Positions 17,301-24,749 of a stretch of 64,000 nt of DNA are shown here, piece after piece. This DNA comes from Microbacterium sp. CBA3102. Lineage in GTDB: Bacteria > Actinomycetota > Actinomycetes > Actinomycetales > Microbacteriaceae. A model generated the notes under the pieces. That model did no database searches. It saw only the letters and a program-made list of their open reading frames with translations, and had not been told where the DNA came from. Made by a program: the position numbers and the translations under genes. The stretch is from NCBI RefSeq assembly GCF_007954505.1, contig NZ_CP042412.1, positions 1,426,001 to 1,490,000 on the forward strand. Direction: 5' to 3'. The first letter of the stretch is position 1; each line of letters starts with the position of its first letter.

Positions 17301-18275
17301 GTCGACGCGGAGAACCTCGCCGCCCTCGAATCCGGGCAGCCGGCGACCATCTCGGCCTCCGGCTTCCAGCCGAACGAAGAGGGCATCAAGGTCGTCGTCT
17401 ACTCGAGCCCCGTGCTGCTCGACACCGTGACCGCCGACTCCGCGGGTGTCGCGACCTGGTCGGGGTCGGTGCCCGCGGGCCTGGAGGACGGTGCCCACAC
17501 CCTGACCCTCCAGGGATCGGTCGACCGCGGTCTGACGTTCACGCTGACCCGCGCCACGACCGTGCTCGGATCCTGCACGGTGGAGGGCGCCACGCTCAAG
17601 TGGGGCTACAAGGAATCGTTCCGCACATACATCGAGGGCATCGCGAAGGGTGGCTGGACGCTGACCGACGTGGCCTACCAGTACCCGGACTTCGTGTGGC
17701 AGAACGGCACCGGATCGTTCGACGACGAGGCACTGACCGGCCTCGTGTCCTTCGGGGGGAGCATCACGTTCACGGGACACGACGGCGCACTGAACACGAC
17801 CCTCGCGAATGCCGGCATCGAGCTCGCCGGGGACAAGGGTTACCTCGTCTTCGACGTGACCGGCACCACGCAGGGCGGCGAGAGCATCGACCAGCAGGGC
17901 GTCCGCCTTGCGGAGTTCGCCCGCGGTGACGCGACGACCGTCAACGGTGTGCTGACCCTCGATGCGATCCCGACGACGCTCACCGAGGCGGGGGCTGCCG
18001 CGTTCGGCACCTACGCAGCGGGCGAGGCGCTGGATCCGGTGACCGCGGTCATCCCGGTGAACGCCGACTGCGGTGTCACGCCGGAGGAGGAGGTCGACTC
18101 CGAGGCCGCGGCGTCCGTCACGACGGTGACCGAGCCCGCGACCTCCGAAGGCGCACCCGTGTGGCCGTGGATCGTCGGCGGCCTGGTCGTCGTGGTGCTC
18201 GCCGCGACCGGCGGTGTGCTGATCGCCCGCCGCAACCGTAAGGACGAGACCGCCGAGACGACGACCGAGGTCTGA
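14373..18275 (+). CDS. htaA: Large cell-surface heme-binding protein with two HtaA domains
   Basis: 1300 residues, GTG start with GTGGAG eight bases upstream. Order of parts: signal peptide ending AHA (about 1-39); a repeat type A of about 115 residues; a linker of 16 DPGT repeats (159-222); repeat B (about 150 residues); A; B; A; HtaA domain 1 (from about 790, SLRWAISSSFVNYV); a short Ig-like spacer; HtaA domain 2 (from about 1073, TLKWGYKESFRTYI); one C-terminal membrane helix (VWPWIVGGLVVVVLAATGG) with an Arg/Lys stop. The A repeats share LDRTKSYEVIVWKQH; the B repeats share GSGYDPAANVGGRGVPIPKD. Each HtaA domain keeps the conserved GH(H/D)G histidine. The protein probably captures heme at the cell surface and passes it to HmuT. 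It is much longer than the C. glutamicum HtaA. Confidence 0.9.
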   Translation: MNAIATASSGSTRLRVLLAAFVSFLLVAAGAVIVPPAHADGATVTASVSSADTSGVRVQVQADGLPDVAGAYAALIVTGTEGGLSGGGGYAAFVMPVVAGGASTFTLEAPAGSLDRTKSYEVLVWQKHSNPDATTIYGRGEVAISAGQWDAVFGPVPTDPGTDPGTDPGTDPGTDPGTDPGTDPGTDPGTDPGTDPGTDPGTDPGTDPGTDPGTDPGTDPGTTPPTDASLEVFLADGTTPAGNAAFEAGDKIVVKGSGYDPAANVGGRGVPIPKDLPQGTYVVFGNFASTWQPSTGAASSTRSVGAQVWALSEDVLNQVPSPYHGAIRAQWVDIADDGTFQATLTLKDASATPGSYGVYTYAAGGVVNVDQERSVALNYAETATLTATVKSASAKDGLAVEAKASKLGAITGAYVALIEAGTEAEVTTGGGFLAMQYVRGISGGVFTVDLTAAASTLDRTKSYEVIVWKQHTMPNADTLHARDAVTISDAEWDALTAPTFTPSLEVFLADGTTPAGSAALAAGDKIVVKGSGYDPAANVGGRGVPIPKDLPQGTYVVFGNFAADWKPSEGASSANRSVAAQVWALAEGVLNQVPSQYQGAIRAQWVDIADDGTFEATLTLKDAAATPGSYGVFTYGAGGVTNAAQELSVALNYGDAATLETSVTSATAKDGLTVRAAATNLGDIPGAYAALIETGTEADVTASGGFLAMTYVREITYGAFAVDLTTAAKNLDRTKSYEVIVWKQHSMPTADTIYARSTVEITPAQWDALFATVVPPKPTKPTTPPASVPGGSLRWAISSSFVNYVTGDIAQGSITVSDGATRSGGQFQFGQSVGGDYDRATGLGGVVYRGSVRFTGHHGVLDVTVSNPQIRITSAGAATLSVTSGGAQVPFATLDLSRAARTTVDGAVTYTAAPAALTAAGRDRVLAGYSTTLNPVTFTIGSVAAAPSGTTGTVAAAAVKAKTTLPAAPPASDGIDVDAENLAALESGQPATISASGFQPNEEGIKVVVYSSPVLLDTVTADSAGVATWSGSVPAGLEDGAHTLTLQGSVDRGLTFTLTRATTVLGSCTVEGATLKWGYKESFRTYIEGIAKGGWTLTDVAYQYPDFVWQNGTGSFDDEALTGLVSFGGSITFTGHDGALNTTLANAGIELAGDKGYLVFDVTGTTQGGESIDQQGVRLAEFARGDATTVNGVLTLDAIPTTLTEAGAAAFGTYAAGEALDPVTAVIPVNADCGVTPEEEVDSEAAASVTTVTEPATSEGAPVWPWIVGGLVVVVLAATGGVLIARRNRKDETAETTTEV
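14847..15038 (+). repeat. 12-base tandem repeat encoding (Asp-Pro-Gly-Thr)16
   Basis: Sixteen in-frame 12-base units of the form GAYCCNGGNACN encode DPGT. Synonymous third bases vary between units (for example GGGACT, GGTACC, GGAACG), so selection seems to keep the peptide rather than the DNA. It forms an extended, acidic, proline-containing stalk after the first surface domain of the HtaA protein. Confidence 0.95.
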
Positions 18276-18294
18276 TCCCCTCCCGAAGACAGGA

Positions 18295-18327
18295 CGGCCC
18301 TCCCCGCGGCGCACGCGGGGAGGGCCG
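18295..18327 (+). terminator. Hairpin terminator after htaA
   Basis: CGGCCCTCCCCGCG pairs perfectly with CGCGGGGAGGGCCG (14 bp) across a five-base loop, 19 bases after the htaA stop. GACAGGA and TCCTGTC further out can extend the stem. There is no clear T-run, which is common for terminators in high-GC actinobacteria. Confidence 0.7.
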
Positions 18328-18354
18328 CCCTCCGTCTCCTGTCGCTTACGGATG

Positions 18355-18420
18355 TCGGAGGATCGCACGGATGCAGGAGGGAATCGCTCGGCCGGCTCCT
18401 GCATCCGTGCAATCGTCCGA
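18355..18420. repeat. Long imperfect inverted repeat, 25-bp arms
   Basis: Arms 18355-18379 and 18396-18420 are reverse complements with two mismatches, around a 16-base loop. The core CACGGATGCAGGAG is exact. It lies after the htaA terminator and before the small membrane-protein gene. It may be an extra terminator or a mobile palindromic element; nothing codes here. Confidence 0.75.
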
Positions 18421-18490
18421 CCGATGCGCACCCGAGACCGAGGGCCGAACCCCGGTTCCCGGCATCCGTAGACGGTGGGACAATGGAGTC

Positions 18491-18802
18491 ATGGCCCCCA
18501 CCGATTCCCACCAGACCGTCGAAGCGACCGTGCGCCGCGTGCCGCGGTACGGCGTGTTCATGGGCATCGGCGTCGTGGTCGGCATCATCGCCGCCGGCAT
18601 CCTCACCTGGGCGGGCAGCTTCGAGCCTTCGCAGGCGCTCGACGTCGTCTATCCCCCCGGACAGGTCTTCGGCTTCCTCCTGCTGTGGACGGTGCCGATC
18701 GGCATCGCGCTGGGCGGAGTCGTCGCCCTCATCCTGGAGCGGGTTGCCCGCCGACACGACCGTGTCGTGCGGGTCGACCACGAGACCGTCGTCGACGACT
18801 GA
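18491..18802 (+). CDS. Small membrane protein with two helices, function unknown
   Basis: 103 residues from the ATG at 18491 with GGAG just upstream; a longer frame starting at 18371 would read through the inverted repeat and is not supported. The sequence has two hydrophobic segments, GVFMGIGVVVGIIAAGILTWAG-like at about 20-40 and FGFLLLWTVPIGIALGGVVALI-like at about 62-85, and an Arg/Asp-rich tail. No enzyme motif is visible. Small two-helix proteins of this kind are found near purM in related actinobacteria, but no role is known to me. It is convergent with the next gene, with only two bases between them. Confidence 0.75.
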   Translation: MAPTDSHQTVEATVRRVPRYGVFMGIGVVVGIIAAGILTWAGSFEPSQALDVVYPPGQVFGFLLLWTVPIGIALGGVVALILERVARRHDRVVRVDHETVVDD

Positions 18803-18804
18803 GG

Positions 18805-19410
18805 CTACGCCAGCTCGGCGATCACCGGACGGATGGCGGCGTCGAACGCCACGACGTCGCGCCGCAGGCCGTCGGTCACCGCGACGGTGAGCGCTCCGAT
18901 CCACCAGATGCCGCGCTGCGAGAACGGCAGCACCTGCACATTGAGCTCGAACGAGTGCGCCCGACGCCCGACCTCGCGCTCGAACTCCGCGATCGCGCTC
19001 GCATAGGCGCGGTAGGCATCGCCGCCGGTGTGGCTCTTCATCGAGCTCACATATCGGTCGTGCGCGGCGCGCGCGTAGCGGAGTGCGGACTCCGCCTGCG
19101 GAGCGATCGCGGCGGTCAGCTCTTCGGCGCCCGAGGCCGGCAGCGCGACCAGGGTGTCGAACCCGTCGATGAGCTCGAGCGGCACCTCGGAGGGGTGCGC
19201 GCGCGGCTCGACCGTCATGTCCCAGTACTCGCGCCATTGCGCCTCGACCGCGGGGGAGGCGTCGACCGCATCCGGCGCGCGGACGGCGAGCTCGCGGAGC
19301 GTCGGGAGGCCCTCCGGCTCGCGGATCCCGAGGCTCTGCCGCAATGCGAGCGCGACGAGCACCGGAACGCTCGCGTCTTCGCGGATGAGCCACTGCGGCT
19401 TGTCGGCCAT
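18805..19410 (-). CDS. Conserved hypothetical protein, 201 residues
   Basis: Begins MADKPQWLIREDASVPVLVA and has no signal peptide or membrane segment. The sequence looks like a soluble mostly helical protein with a central Ala-rich helix and a C-terminal stretch around GIWWIGALTVAVTDGLRRD. I recognise no catalytic motif or domain. It is divergent from purM and convergent with the small membrane protein. It is a real gene by codon bias and by its tight fit between neighbours. Confidence 0.7.
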   Translation of the reverse strand: MADKPQWLIREDASVPVLVALALRQSLGIREPEGLPTLRELAVRAPDAVDASPAVEAQWREYWDMTVEPRAHPSEVPLELIDGFDTLVALPASGAEELTAAIAPQAESALRYARAAHDRYVSSMKSHTGGDAYRAYASAIAEFEREVGRRAHSFELNVQVLPFSQRGIWWIGALTVAVTDGLRRDVVAFDAAIRPVIAELA

Positions 19411-19484
19411 GGCCCCATCGTAGGCGGGTCGAGGGCCCGGATCCGAGAGTGATCCTGGCGGAGAGTCGAACCCCTCGCGGGCGG

Positions 19485-19490
19485 TAGGCT
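19485..19490 (+). promoter_or_regulatory. Candidate -10 element of a leaderless purM transcript
   Basis: TAGGCT lies six bases before the GTG start of purM, so transcription would begin at or next to the start codon. No ribosome-binding site precedes the GTG. The same arrangement (TAGTCT before the GntR gene at 39496, TAAGGT before crcB at 54909) recurs in this window. Confidence 0.4.
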
Positions 19491-19496
19491 GGAAGC

Positions 19497-20612
19497 GTGG
19501 CTGCCTCCCCCACCAATCCCTATTCCGAAGCCGGCGTCGACACCGCTGCAGGTGATCTCGCCGTCGAGCTGATGAAGTCGTCCGTGCGCGCGACGCACGG
19601 CCCCGAAGTTCTCGGCGGTGTCGGCGGATTCGCCGGACTGTTCGATGCCAGCGCGCTGCGCGATTTCCGTCGCCCCCTGCTCGCGACCAGTACCGACGGC
19701 GTCGGCACGAAGGTCGCGATCGCGCAGGCGATCGACAAGCACGACACGATCGGCCAGGACCTGGTCGGGATGGTCGTCGATGACATCGTCGTGGTGGGGG
19801 CGAAGCCGCTCTTCATGACCGACTACATCGCGTGCGGCAAGGTCGTCCCGGAGCGTATCGCCGACATCGTCCGGGGCATCGCCGAGGCGTGCTCGGCCAC
19901 CGGCACGGCACTCGTCGGCGGCGAGACCGCGGAGCACCCCGGGCTTCTCGGGCCCCGCGACTACGACGTGGCGGGTGCGGCGACCGGTGTGGTCGAGGCC
20001 GATGCGATCCTCGGGGCCGAGCTCGTGCACGACGGCGATGCGGTGATCGCGGTCGCCTCCAGCGGACTGCACTCCAACGGCTACTCCCTCGTGCGCCACA
20101 TCGTGACCCGCGCGGGGATCGGGTACGGCGACAACGCCGCCGACTTCGGCACCACCTGGGGCGAGGCGCTCCTCGAGCCGACCCGCCTCTACACGCTTCC
20201 CCTTCTGCGTCTGATCGAGCAGCTGGGCGGCGGAGTCCACTCTCTCAGCCACGTCACCGGCGGCGGCATCGCGGCGAACCTCGCCCGTGTGCTCCCGCAG
20301 GGCAGCTGGGTGGAGGTCGACCGCAGCAGCTGGTCGCCGAGCCCCGTCTTCCGCGTGCTCAGTGACATCGCCGGATCCACGCTGGAGTCGGCAGAGGGAA
20401 CCTGGAACCTCGGCATCGGCTTCCTCGCCGTGGTCGCCGCGGAGAAGAAGGATGCCGCGATCGCGGCGCTGAACGCCGAGGGCATGCCCTCATGGCAGGT
20501 TGGGACCGTGGGCTTCGGGCCGCGTCCGGCCGGTGAATTCGAACAGGGCGCCAAGGGCGTCGACGGTGGAGCGGTGCGCCTGGTCGGCGCCTACGCGGAC
20601 GGAGCGAAGTAA
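19497..20612 (+). CDS. purM: Phosphoribosylformylglycinamidine cyclo-ligase (AIR synthetase)
   Basis: 371 residues, full length. AIRS-family features are clear: YSEAGVDTAAGDLAVELMK at the N terminus, DGVGTKVAIAQAIDKHDTIG, MTDYIACGKV, GGETAEHPG, SSGLHSNGYSLVR and HVTGGGIAANLARVLP. The enzyme closes the imidazole ring to make aminoimidazole ribonucleotide in purine synthesis, using ATP in the cytoplasm. It starts with GTG and no ribosome-binding site, consistent with a leaderless message. purF follows six bases after its stop. The purM-then-purF order is the reverse of the common purF-purM arrangement. Confidence 0.97.
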   Translation: MAASPTNPYSEAGVDTAAGDLAVELMKSSVRATHGPEVLGGVGGFAGLFDASALRDFRRPLLATSTDGVGTKVAIAQAIDKHDTIGQDLVGMVVDDIVVVGAKPLFMTDYIACGKVVPERIADIVRGIAEACSATGTALVGGETAEHPGLLGPRDYDVAGAATGVVEADAILGAELVHDGDAVIAVASSGLHSNGYSLVRHIVTRAGIGYGDNAADFGTTWGEALLEPTRLYTLPLLRLIEQLGGGVHSLSHVTGGGIAANLARVLPQGSWVEVDRSSWSPSPVFRVLSDIAGSTLESAEGTWNLGIGFLAVVAAEKKDAAIAALNAEGMPSWQVGTVGFGPRPAGEFEQGAKGVDGGAVRLVGAYADGAK

Positions 20613-20618
20613 GAGCCC

Positions 20619-22091
20619 ATGTGCGGCATCGTCGGAATGGTGGGCTCTGCCCCGGTCAATCAGGACATCTACGACGCACTCCTGCTGCTGCAGCACCGCG
20701 GCCAGGATGCGACGGGCATCGCCACCGCCGAGGCGAACGGCGTGATGCACAACGCCAAGGCGCAGGGCATGGTCCGTGAGGCGTTCCGCACCCGAGACAT
20801 GCGCGCGCTGCTCGGCAACGTGGGCCTCGGCCACGTGCGCTACGCGACCAAGGGCACGGCTTCGAACGAAGAGGAGATGCAGCCGTTCTACGTGAACGCG
20901 CCGTACGGCATCATCCTCATCCACAACGGCAACCTCACCAACACCCGCGAGCTCACGGCCGACATGGCCAAGCGCGACCGCCGCCACCTGAACTCGTCCA
21001 GCGACACCGAGCTGCTGCTCAACGTGCTCGCGGGCGAACTGCAGAACACGACCTCGGCCGTCGACCTCGATCCCGAGCGCGTCTTCGAGGCCGTCGCCCG
21101 CACGCACGAGCGGATCGAGGGCGCGTACGCCGTGATCGCCGTGATCGCCGGCTACGGTCTGCTCGCCTTCCGCGATCCGTTCGGCATCCGCCCGCTGATC
21201 CTCGGTCGTCGCCCCTCGACGGTCCCCGGCGCCGAGGGCAAGGATGAGTGGGTCGTCGCGAGCGAGTCGCTCGTGCTCGAGAACGGCGACTACGACGTCG
21301 TCCGTGAGGTCGAGCCCGGTGAGGCGGTCTTCATCACCAATGACGGGGAGTTGTTCTCGAAGCAGTGCGCCCCGGCCGCGACGCTCGCGCCGTGCGCCTT
21401 CGAGTACGTCTACCTCGCGCGCCCCGACTCGGTCATGAACGGCATCTCGGTGTACGAGTCGCGTCTGCGCATGGGCGACCGTCTGGCCGACACCATCGCC
21501 AAGCACGTGCCGATGGACAAGATCGACGTGGTCATGCCGATCCCCGACTCCTCTCGTCCCGCCGCCATGGAGGTCGCCCGCAAGCTCGGCATCGAGTACC
21601 GCGAGGGCTTCTACAAGAACCGCTATGTCGGCCGGACCTTCATCATGCCCGGGCAGGCGGTGCGCAAGAAGAGCGTGCGTCAGAAGCTCAACGCCATGTC
21701 CACCGAGTTCCAGGGCAAGAACGTGCTGCTGATCGACGACTCGATCGTGCGCGGGACCACGTCCAAGGAGATCATCCAGATGGCGCGGGATGCCGGTGCC
21801 GCCTCGGTCACCTTCGCCTCCGCGGCGCCTCCCGTGCGGCACCCGCACGTGTACGGCATCAACATGCCCTCACGCCACGAGCTCATCGCCCACGGGCGGA
21901 CGATCCCCGAGATCGCCGAGGAACTCGGTTGCGATCACCTCGTGTACCAGGAGGTCGACGACCTCAAGGCGGCGATCATCGAAGGGTCGGCCCTCACGGA
22001 TCTCGACCTGAGCTGCTTCGACGGCCGGTACGTGACCGGCACGGTCTCCGACGAATACCTGGCCTGGGTGGAGGGGTCGCAGACCTCATGA
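20619..22091 (+). CDS. purF: Amidophosphoribosyltransferase
   Basis: 490 residues. The N terminus MCGIVGMVG supplies the catalytic Cys of the glutamine amidotransferase domain after Met removal; no propeptide is present. The C-terminal phosphoribosyltransferase domain has the PRPP motif VLLIDDSIVRGTTSKEI. The enzyme makes the first committed step of purine synthesis, forming phosphoribosylamine from PRPP and glutamine. It is closely coupled to purM and its stop overlaps the start of the next gene (ATGA). Confidence 0.97.
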   Translation: MCGIVGMVGSAPVNQDIYDALLLLQHRGQDATGIATAEANGVMHNAKAQGMVREAFRTRDMRALLGNVGLGHVRYATKGTASNEEEMQPFYVNAPYGIILIHNGNLTNTRELTADMAKRDRRHLNSSSDTELLLNVLAGELQNTTSAVDLDPERVFEAVARTHERIEGAYAVIAVIAGYGLLAFRDPFGIRPLILGRRPSTVPGAEGKDEWVVASESLVLENGDYDVVREVEPGEAVFITNDGELFSKQCAPAATLAPCAFEYVYLARPDSVMNGISVYESRLRMGDRLADTIAKHVPMDKIDVVMPIPDSSRPAAMEVARKLGIEYREGFYKNRYVGRTFIMPGQAVRKKSVRQKLNAMSTEFQGKNVLLIDDSIVRGTTSKEIIQMARDAGAASVTFASAAPPVRHPHVYGINMPSRHELIAHGRTIPEIAEELGCDHLVYQEVDDLKAAIIEGSALTDLDLSCFDGRYVTGTVSDEYLAWVEGSQTS

Positions 22092-23401
22092 CGATGCCGG
22101 GCGCTCGACCGCTGTGGCAGGGTCGGGCTCTCGCACTCGTGGGGATCGTCCTGGTGGCGTTCTCGCTGCGCTCGGCGGTCGCCTCCCTGTCTCCGGTGAT
22201 CGACCATGTCGCCGAGGACTTTCCCGTCTCGCCGGTGATCATCGGGCTGATCGGTGCCGCCCCTCCGGTCTGCTTCGCCATCTTCGGGCTGCTCACGCCG
22301 TTGTTCGAGCGGCGCTTCGGCCTCGAGCGGATGGCGGTCGCCGCGATCACTCTGATGGCTCTGGGGCTCCTGCTGCGCGGTCTCGCCATCGACTCCACCA
22401 CCTTGCTCGCGGCGACCGCGGTGGTGTTCGCGGGGGTCGGTTCGGGCAACGTGCTGCTTCCCCCGCTGGTGAAGAAGTACTTCCCCGACCGCCTCGGGAT
22501 CATGATGACGATCTACTCGACCACGATGGCGGTGTCGACCTTCCTGCCGCCGCTCGTCGCGGTTCCGGTCGCCGATTCGCTCGGGTGGCGGGTGTCGCTC
22601 GGCATGTGGGGCATCGTCGCCGGAATCGCGCTGGTGCCCTGGGTCGCGCTGCTGCTGGGGAATCGGGCTCGCGCGGACGAGCCGATGAAGACGGAGCTCC
22701 TCGTCCCCGATCCCACGGACGGCGTCAACGACGTGCAGGATGCGGTGGCCGTCGCGACCGGTCCGATCTCGACCACTCCGGCGAACCGCAGGCACTTCGC
22801 CCGCCTGTGGCGACTGCCGCTCGCCTGGGCACTCGCGCTCGTGTTCGGGGCCTCCTCCACCATGGCGTACGTCTCGTTCGCGTGGATGCCGACCATGCTC
22901 GTCGACATCGGCGGTGTCAGCCCGGCGACAGCGGGCTTCCTGTTGTCGCTGTTCGCACTGATCGGTCTGCCCTGTTCACTGCTGGTGCCGATCCTGGTGG
23001 TCCGGTTCCAGGCGACACGTCCCCTCTTCTTCGTGGCCGTCGCCGGAGGACTGGTCGGGCTCGCCGGCCTCCTGCTCGTCCCGACCGTGGCCCTGCCGCT
23101 GTGGGTGAGCATCTTCGGTCTCACGGCCATCATGTTCCCGCTGAGCCTGGTCCTGCTCAGCATCCGTGCCCGTACGCCGGAGAGCGCCGTCGCGTTGAGC
23201 GGGTTCGTGCAGAGCATCGGCTACGCGATCGCCGCGGTGTTCCCGCTGCTGATCGGGTTGCTCCACGAGACGACCGATGGCTGGCAGATCCCGCTCCTCG
23301 TCATCGCGGGTGTGCTCGTCGTCGTGATCCCCGCGGGCGTCGTCGCAGGGCGTCGCCGCACTGTCGAGGACGAGTGGGAGCGCCGGCACCGCCGCTGGTG
23401 A
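22088..23401 (+). CDS. MFS transporter of the CynX/NimT type
   Basis: 437 residues from the ATG at 22088, inside the purF stop; the longer frame starting within purF is a shadow. Twelve membrane segments are expected, with a central cytoplasmic loop between helices 6 and 7 around residues 190-240. The opening RALALVGIVLVAFSLRSAVASLSPV and FERRFGLERMAV are typical of the CynX/NimT (cyanate permease-related) branch. The substrate is not evident. Coupling to purF could be incidental or could suggest a purine-related or small-anion substrate; this is inference. Confidence 0.85.
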   Translation: MTMPGARPLWQGRALALVGIVLVAFSLRSAVASLSPVIDHVAEDFPVSPVIIGLIGAAPPVCFAIFGLLTPLFERRFGLERMAVAAITLMALGLLLRGLAIDSTTLLAATAVVFAGVGSGNVLLPPLVKKYFPDRLGIMMTIYSTTMAVSTFLPPLVAVPVADSLGWRVSLGMWGIVAGIALVPWVALLLGNRARADEPMKTELLVPDPTDGVNDVQDAVAVATGPISTTPANRRHFARLWRLPLAWALALVFGASSTMAYVSFAWMPTMLVDIGGVSPATAGFLLSLFALIGLPCSLLVPILVVRFQATRPLFFVAVAGGLVGLAGLLLVPTVALPLWVSIFGLTAIMFPLSLVLLSIRARTPESAVALSGFVQSIGYAIAAVFPLLIGLLHETTDGWQIPLLVIAGVLVVVIPAGVVAGRRRTVEDEWERRHRRW

Positions 23402-23463
23402 GCGTACGGAGCGGGCTGCGGCGCGGAGGTGCGGTGGCTGCGGTGGATGCTGGCACACGTTTC

Positions 23464-23530
23464 GAAGGAGATCTCACGAAACGAAGGAGGCTTTGCTCAG
23501 TGCGCTCCTTCTTTCCGTGAGATCTCCTTC
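23464..23530. repeat. Inverted repeat, 26-bp arms, between convergent genes
   Basis: Arms 23464-23489 and 23505-23530 are reverse complements with two mismatches around a 15-base loop; GAAGGAGATCTCACG is exact on both sides. It lies between the MFS gene and the LacI gene, which converge, so a two-way terminator is one reading. Both arms also carry internal GAAGGAG copies. Confidence 0.75.
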
Positions 23531-23573
23531 AGGTTGTGCGGGCCTGGAACAGGCTGCGGCCCTGGAAATGCGC

Positions 23574-23627
23574 GCCTAGCTCGCCTAGCTCGCCTCGTGC
23601 GCCTCGCGCGCCTCGTGCGCCTAGCGC
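23574..23627. repeat. Six tandem 9-base repeats overlapping the end of the LacI gene
   Basis: Six units of the form GCCTMGYKC follow one another (GCCTAGCTC twice, then GCCTCGTGC, GCCTCGCGC, GCCTCGTGC, GCCTAGCGC). On the minus strand the CTA of the last unit is the TAG stop of the LacI gene. Gain or loss of units would leave the gene intact because units without CTA read as Ala/Arg-type codons and two more CTA copies follow. Confidence 0.75.
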
Positions 23628-24655
23628 GCCGAGCGGGGCGGGGCCGTCGACGAGCGCACGATGAGCTGCGGCTCGGTGGAGGGCATCTCGCCGACCGCCT
23701 CATGTCCCTCGATCTGTGCGATGACCCGGAGAGCGGCCGCACGGCCCATCGCCTCGAAGGGCTGGCGGACGGTCGTAAGCGCGGGGGAGGCGTACGCGGC
23801 GAGAGCGATGTCGTCCACGCTGACCACCGAGACGTCCTCCGGCACACTGCGACCGGCCTCGTGCAGGGCGCGGATCAGACCGAACGCCATCTCGTCACTG
23901 CTGACGAAGACCGCGGTAGCCTCCGGGATGGCCGCGATCGTGCGCCCGGCGCGGTAGCCGGATTCGGGTGTCCAGTCGGCGGGGATCAACGGCGGCGGCA
24001 CGATGCCCCGATCGCGGAGCGTCTGCTCCCAGGCCTCGCTGCGCTGCTGTGTCTCGGTCCAGTAGTCGTCGCCCGAGACGTGCCACACGGTCTCGTGCCC
24101 GAGGTCGAGGAGGTGCTCGACGGCGAGGCGGGCGATGGCGCGCTGGTCGACCGCGAGGGGGGCGTCCTCGTCCAGGGAGGTGCGTTCGCTGCGGGTCGCG
24201 GGCGTGCGCTCGGTGCGTGTCCGCATTGCCGGACTCTCGAGTTCGACCGGGACACCGAGGATGATGCCTTCTGCGCCTTGACGCTCCAGTCGGTCGAAGG
24301 CCTCCAGGAACGCTTCGGCCGAGGCATGGTCCGCGACGGCCGCCGTCGACACGGTGTATCCGTTGGCCGCGGCCGCCTGCTGGATGCCGACACCGAGCGC
24401 CGCCGACGAGTACCGGTCCGTCGAGACCACGATCACGCCCAACACGCGGGTGCGACCGGAGGCGAGCGAGGCGGCGGCGGCGTGCACGCGGTAGCCGAGC
24501 TCCTCGACTGCCGCCAGGACACGGCGGGCGGTATCGGGGCGCACGTTGTCCTGCCCGGACATGACGCGGGAGACGGTCTGCGTGGAGACTCCGGCGAGCT
24601 GGGCGACATCGACCTGGCTCGGGGCGCGGTCGTCTCTCGGGCGGCGAGGGGACAT
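23621..24655 (-). CDS. LacI family transcriptional regulator of the GH35/GH101 locus
   Basis: 344 residues from the ATG at 24653-24655. Residues 14-70 are a LacI DNA-binding domain (VDVAQLAGVSTQTVSRVMSG, then the hinge helix ELGYRVHAAAASLASGRT). Residues 75-335 are a periplasmic-binding-type sensor (LGVIVVSTDRYSSAALGVGI; EATAVFVSSDEMAFGLIRAL; SVVSVDDIALAAYASPALTT). Divergent from the GH35 gene; an operator-like site lies 64-77 bases upstream of its start, and three related sites stand before the GH101 and ABC genes. It probably represses the locus until a galactose- or GalNAc-containing sugar binds. The stop codon falls within a 9-base tandem repeat. Confidence 0.9.
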   Translation of the reverse strand: MSPRRPRDDRAPSQVDVAQLAGVSTQTVSRVMSGQDNVRPDTARRVLAAVEELGYRVHAAAASLASGRTRVLGVIVVSTDRYSSAALGVGIQQAAAANGYTVSTAAVADHASAEAFLEAFDRLERQGAEGIILGVPVELESPAMRTRTERTPATRSERTSLDEDAPLAVDQRAIARLAVEHLLDLGHETVWHVSGDDYWTETQQRSEAWEQTLRDRGIVPPPLIPADWTPESGYRAGRTIAAIPEATAVFVSSDEMAFGLIRALHEAGRSVPEDVSVVSVDDIALAAYASPALTTVRQPFEAMGRAAALRVIAQIEGHEAVGEMPSTEPQLIVRSSTAPPRSAR

Positions 24656-24718
24656 GTGCTCAATGGTAGCGATCAATCGGCGTAAATCCAGGAGGCGGCG
24701 AGTCGGGCGATGCGATAA

Positions 24719-24732
24719 TGTGAACGCAAACA
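24719..24732. promoter_or_regulatory. LacI-type operator in front of the GH35 gene (site a)
   Basis: TGTGAACGCAAACA has the symmetric frame TGT-N8-ACA with a central CG, as in LacI-family operators. It is the reverse complement, with one difference, of the site at 35839. A -10-like GATAAT ends at its first base, so a bound repressor would cover the promoter. It lies between the divergent LacI and GH35 genes. Confidence 0.7.
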
Positions 24733-24749
24733 CTCGTGCTTGGAGCGCT

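Noticed and set aside
14412..18431. 1339-codon open frame antisense to htaA
   Set aside because: It mirrors a highly biased high-GC gene; its translation is Arg/Gly/His-rich without domain logic, and the plus-strand frame has signal peptide, repeats and HtaA domains.
19455..19490. tRNA-like T-arm (GGGGTTCGACTC on the minus strand) before purM
   Set aside because: No anticodon arm, D arm or matching acceptor stem can be drawn around it; it is probably chance within the purM promoter region.
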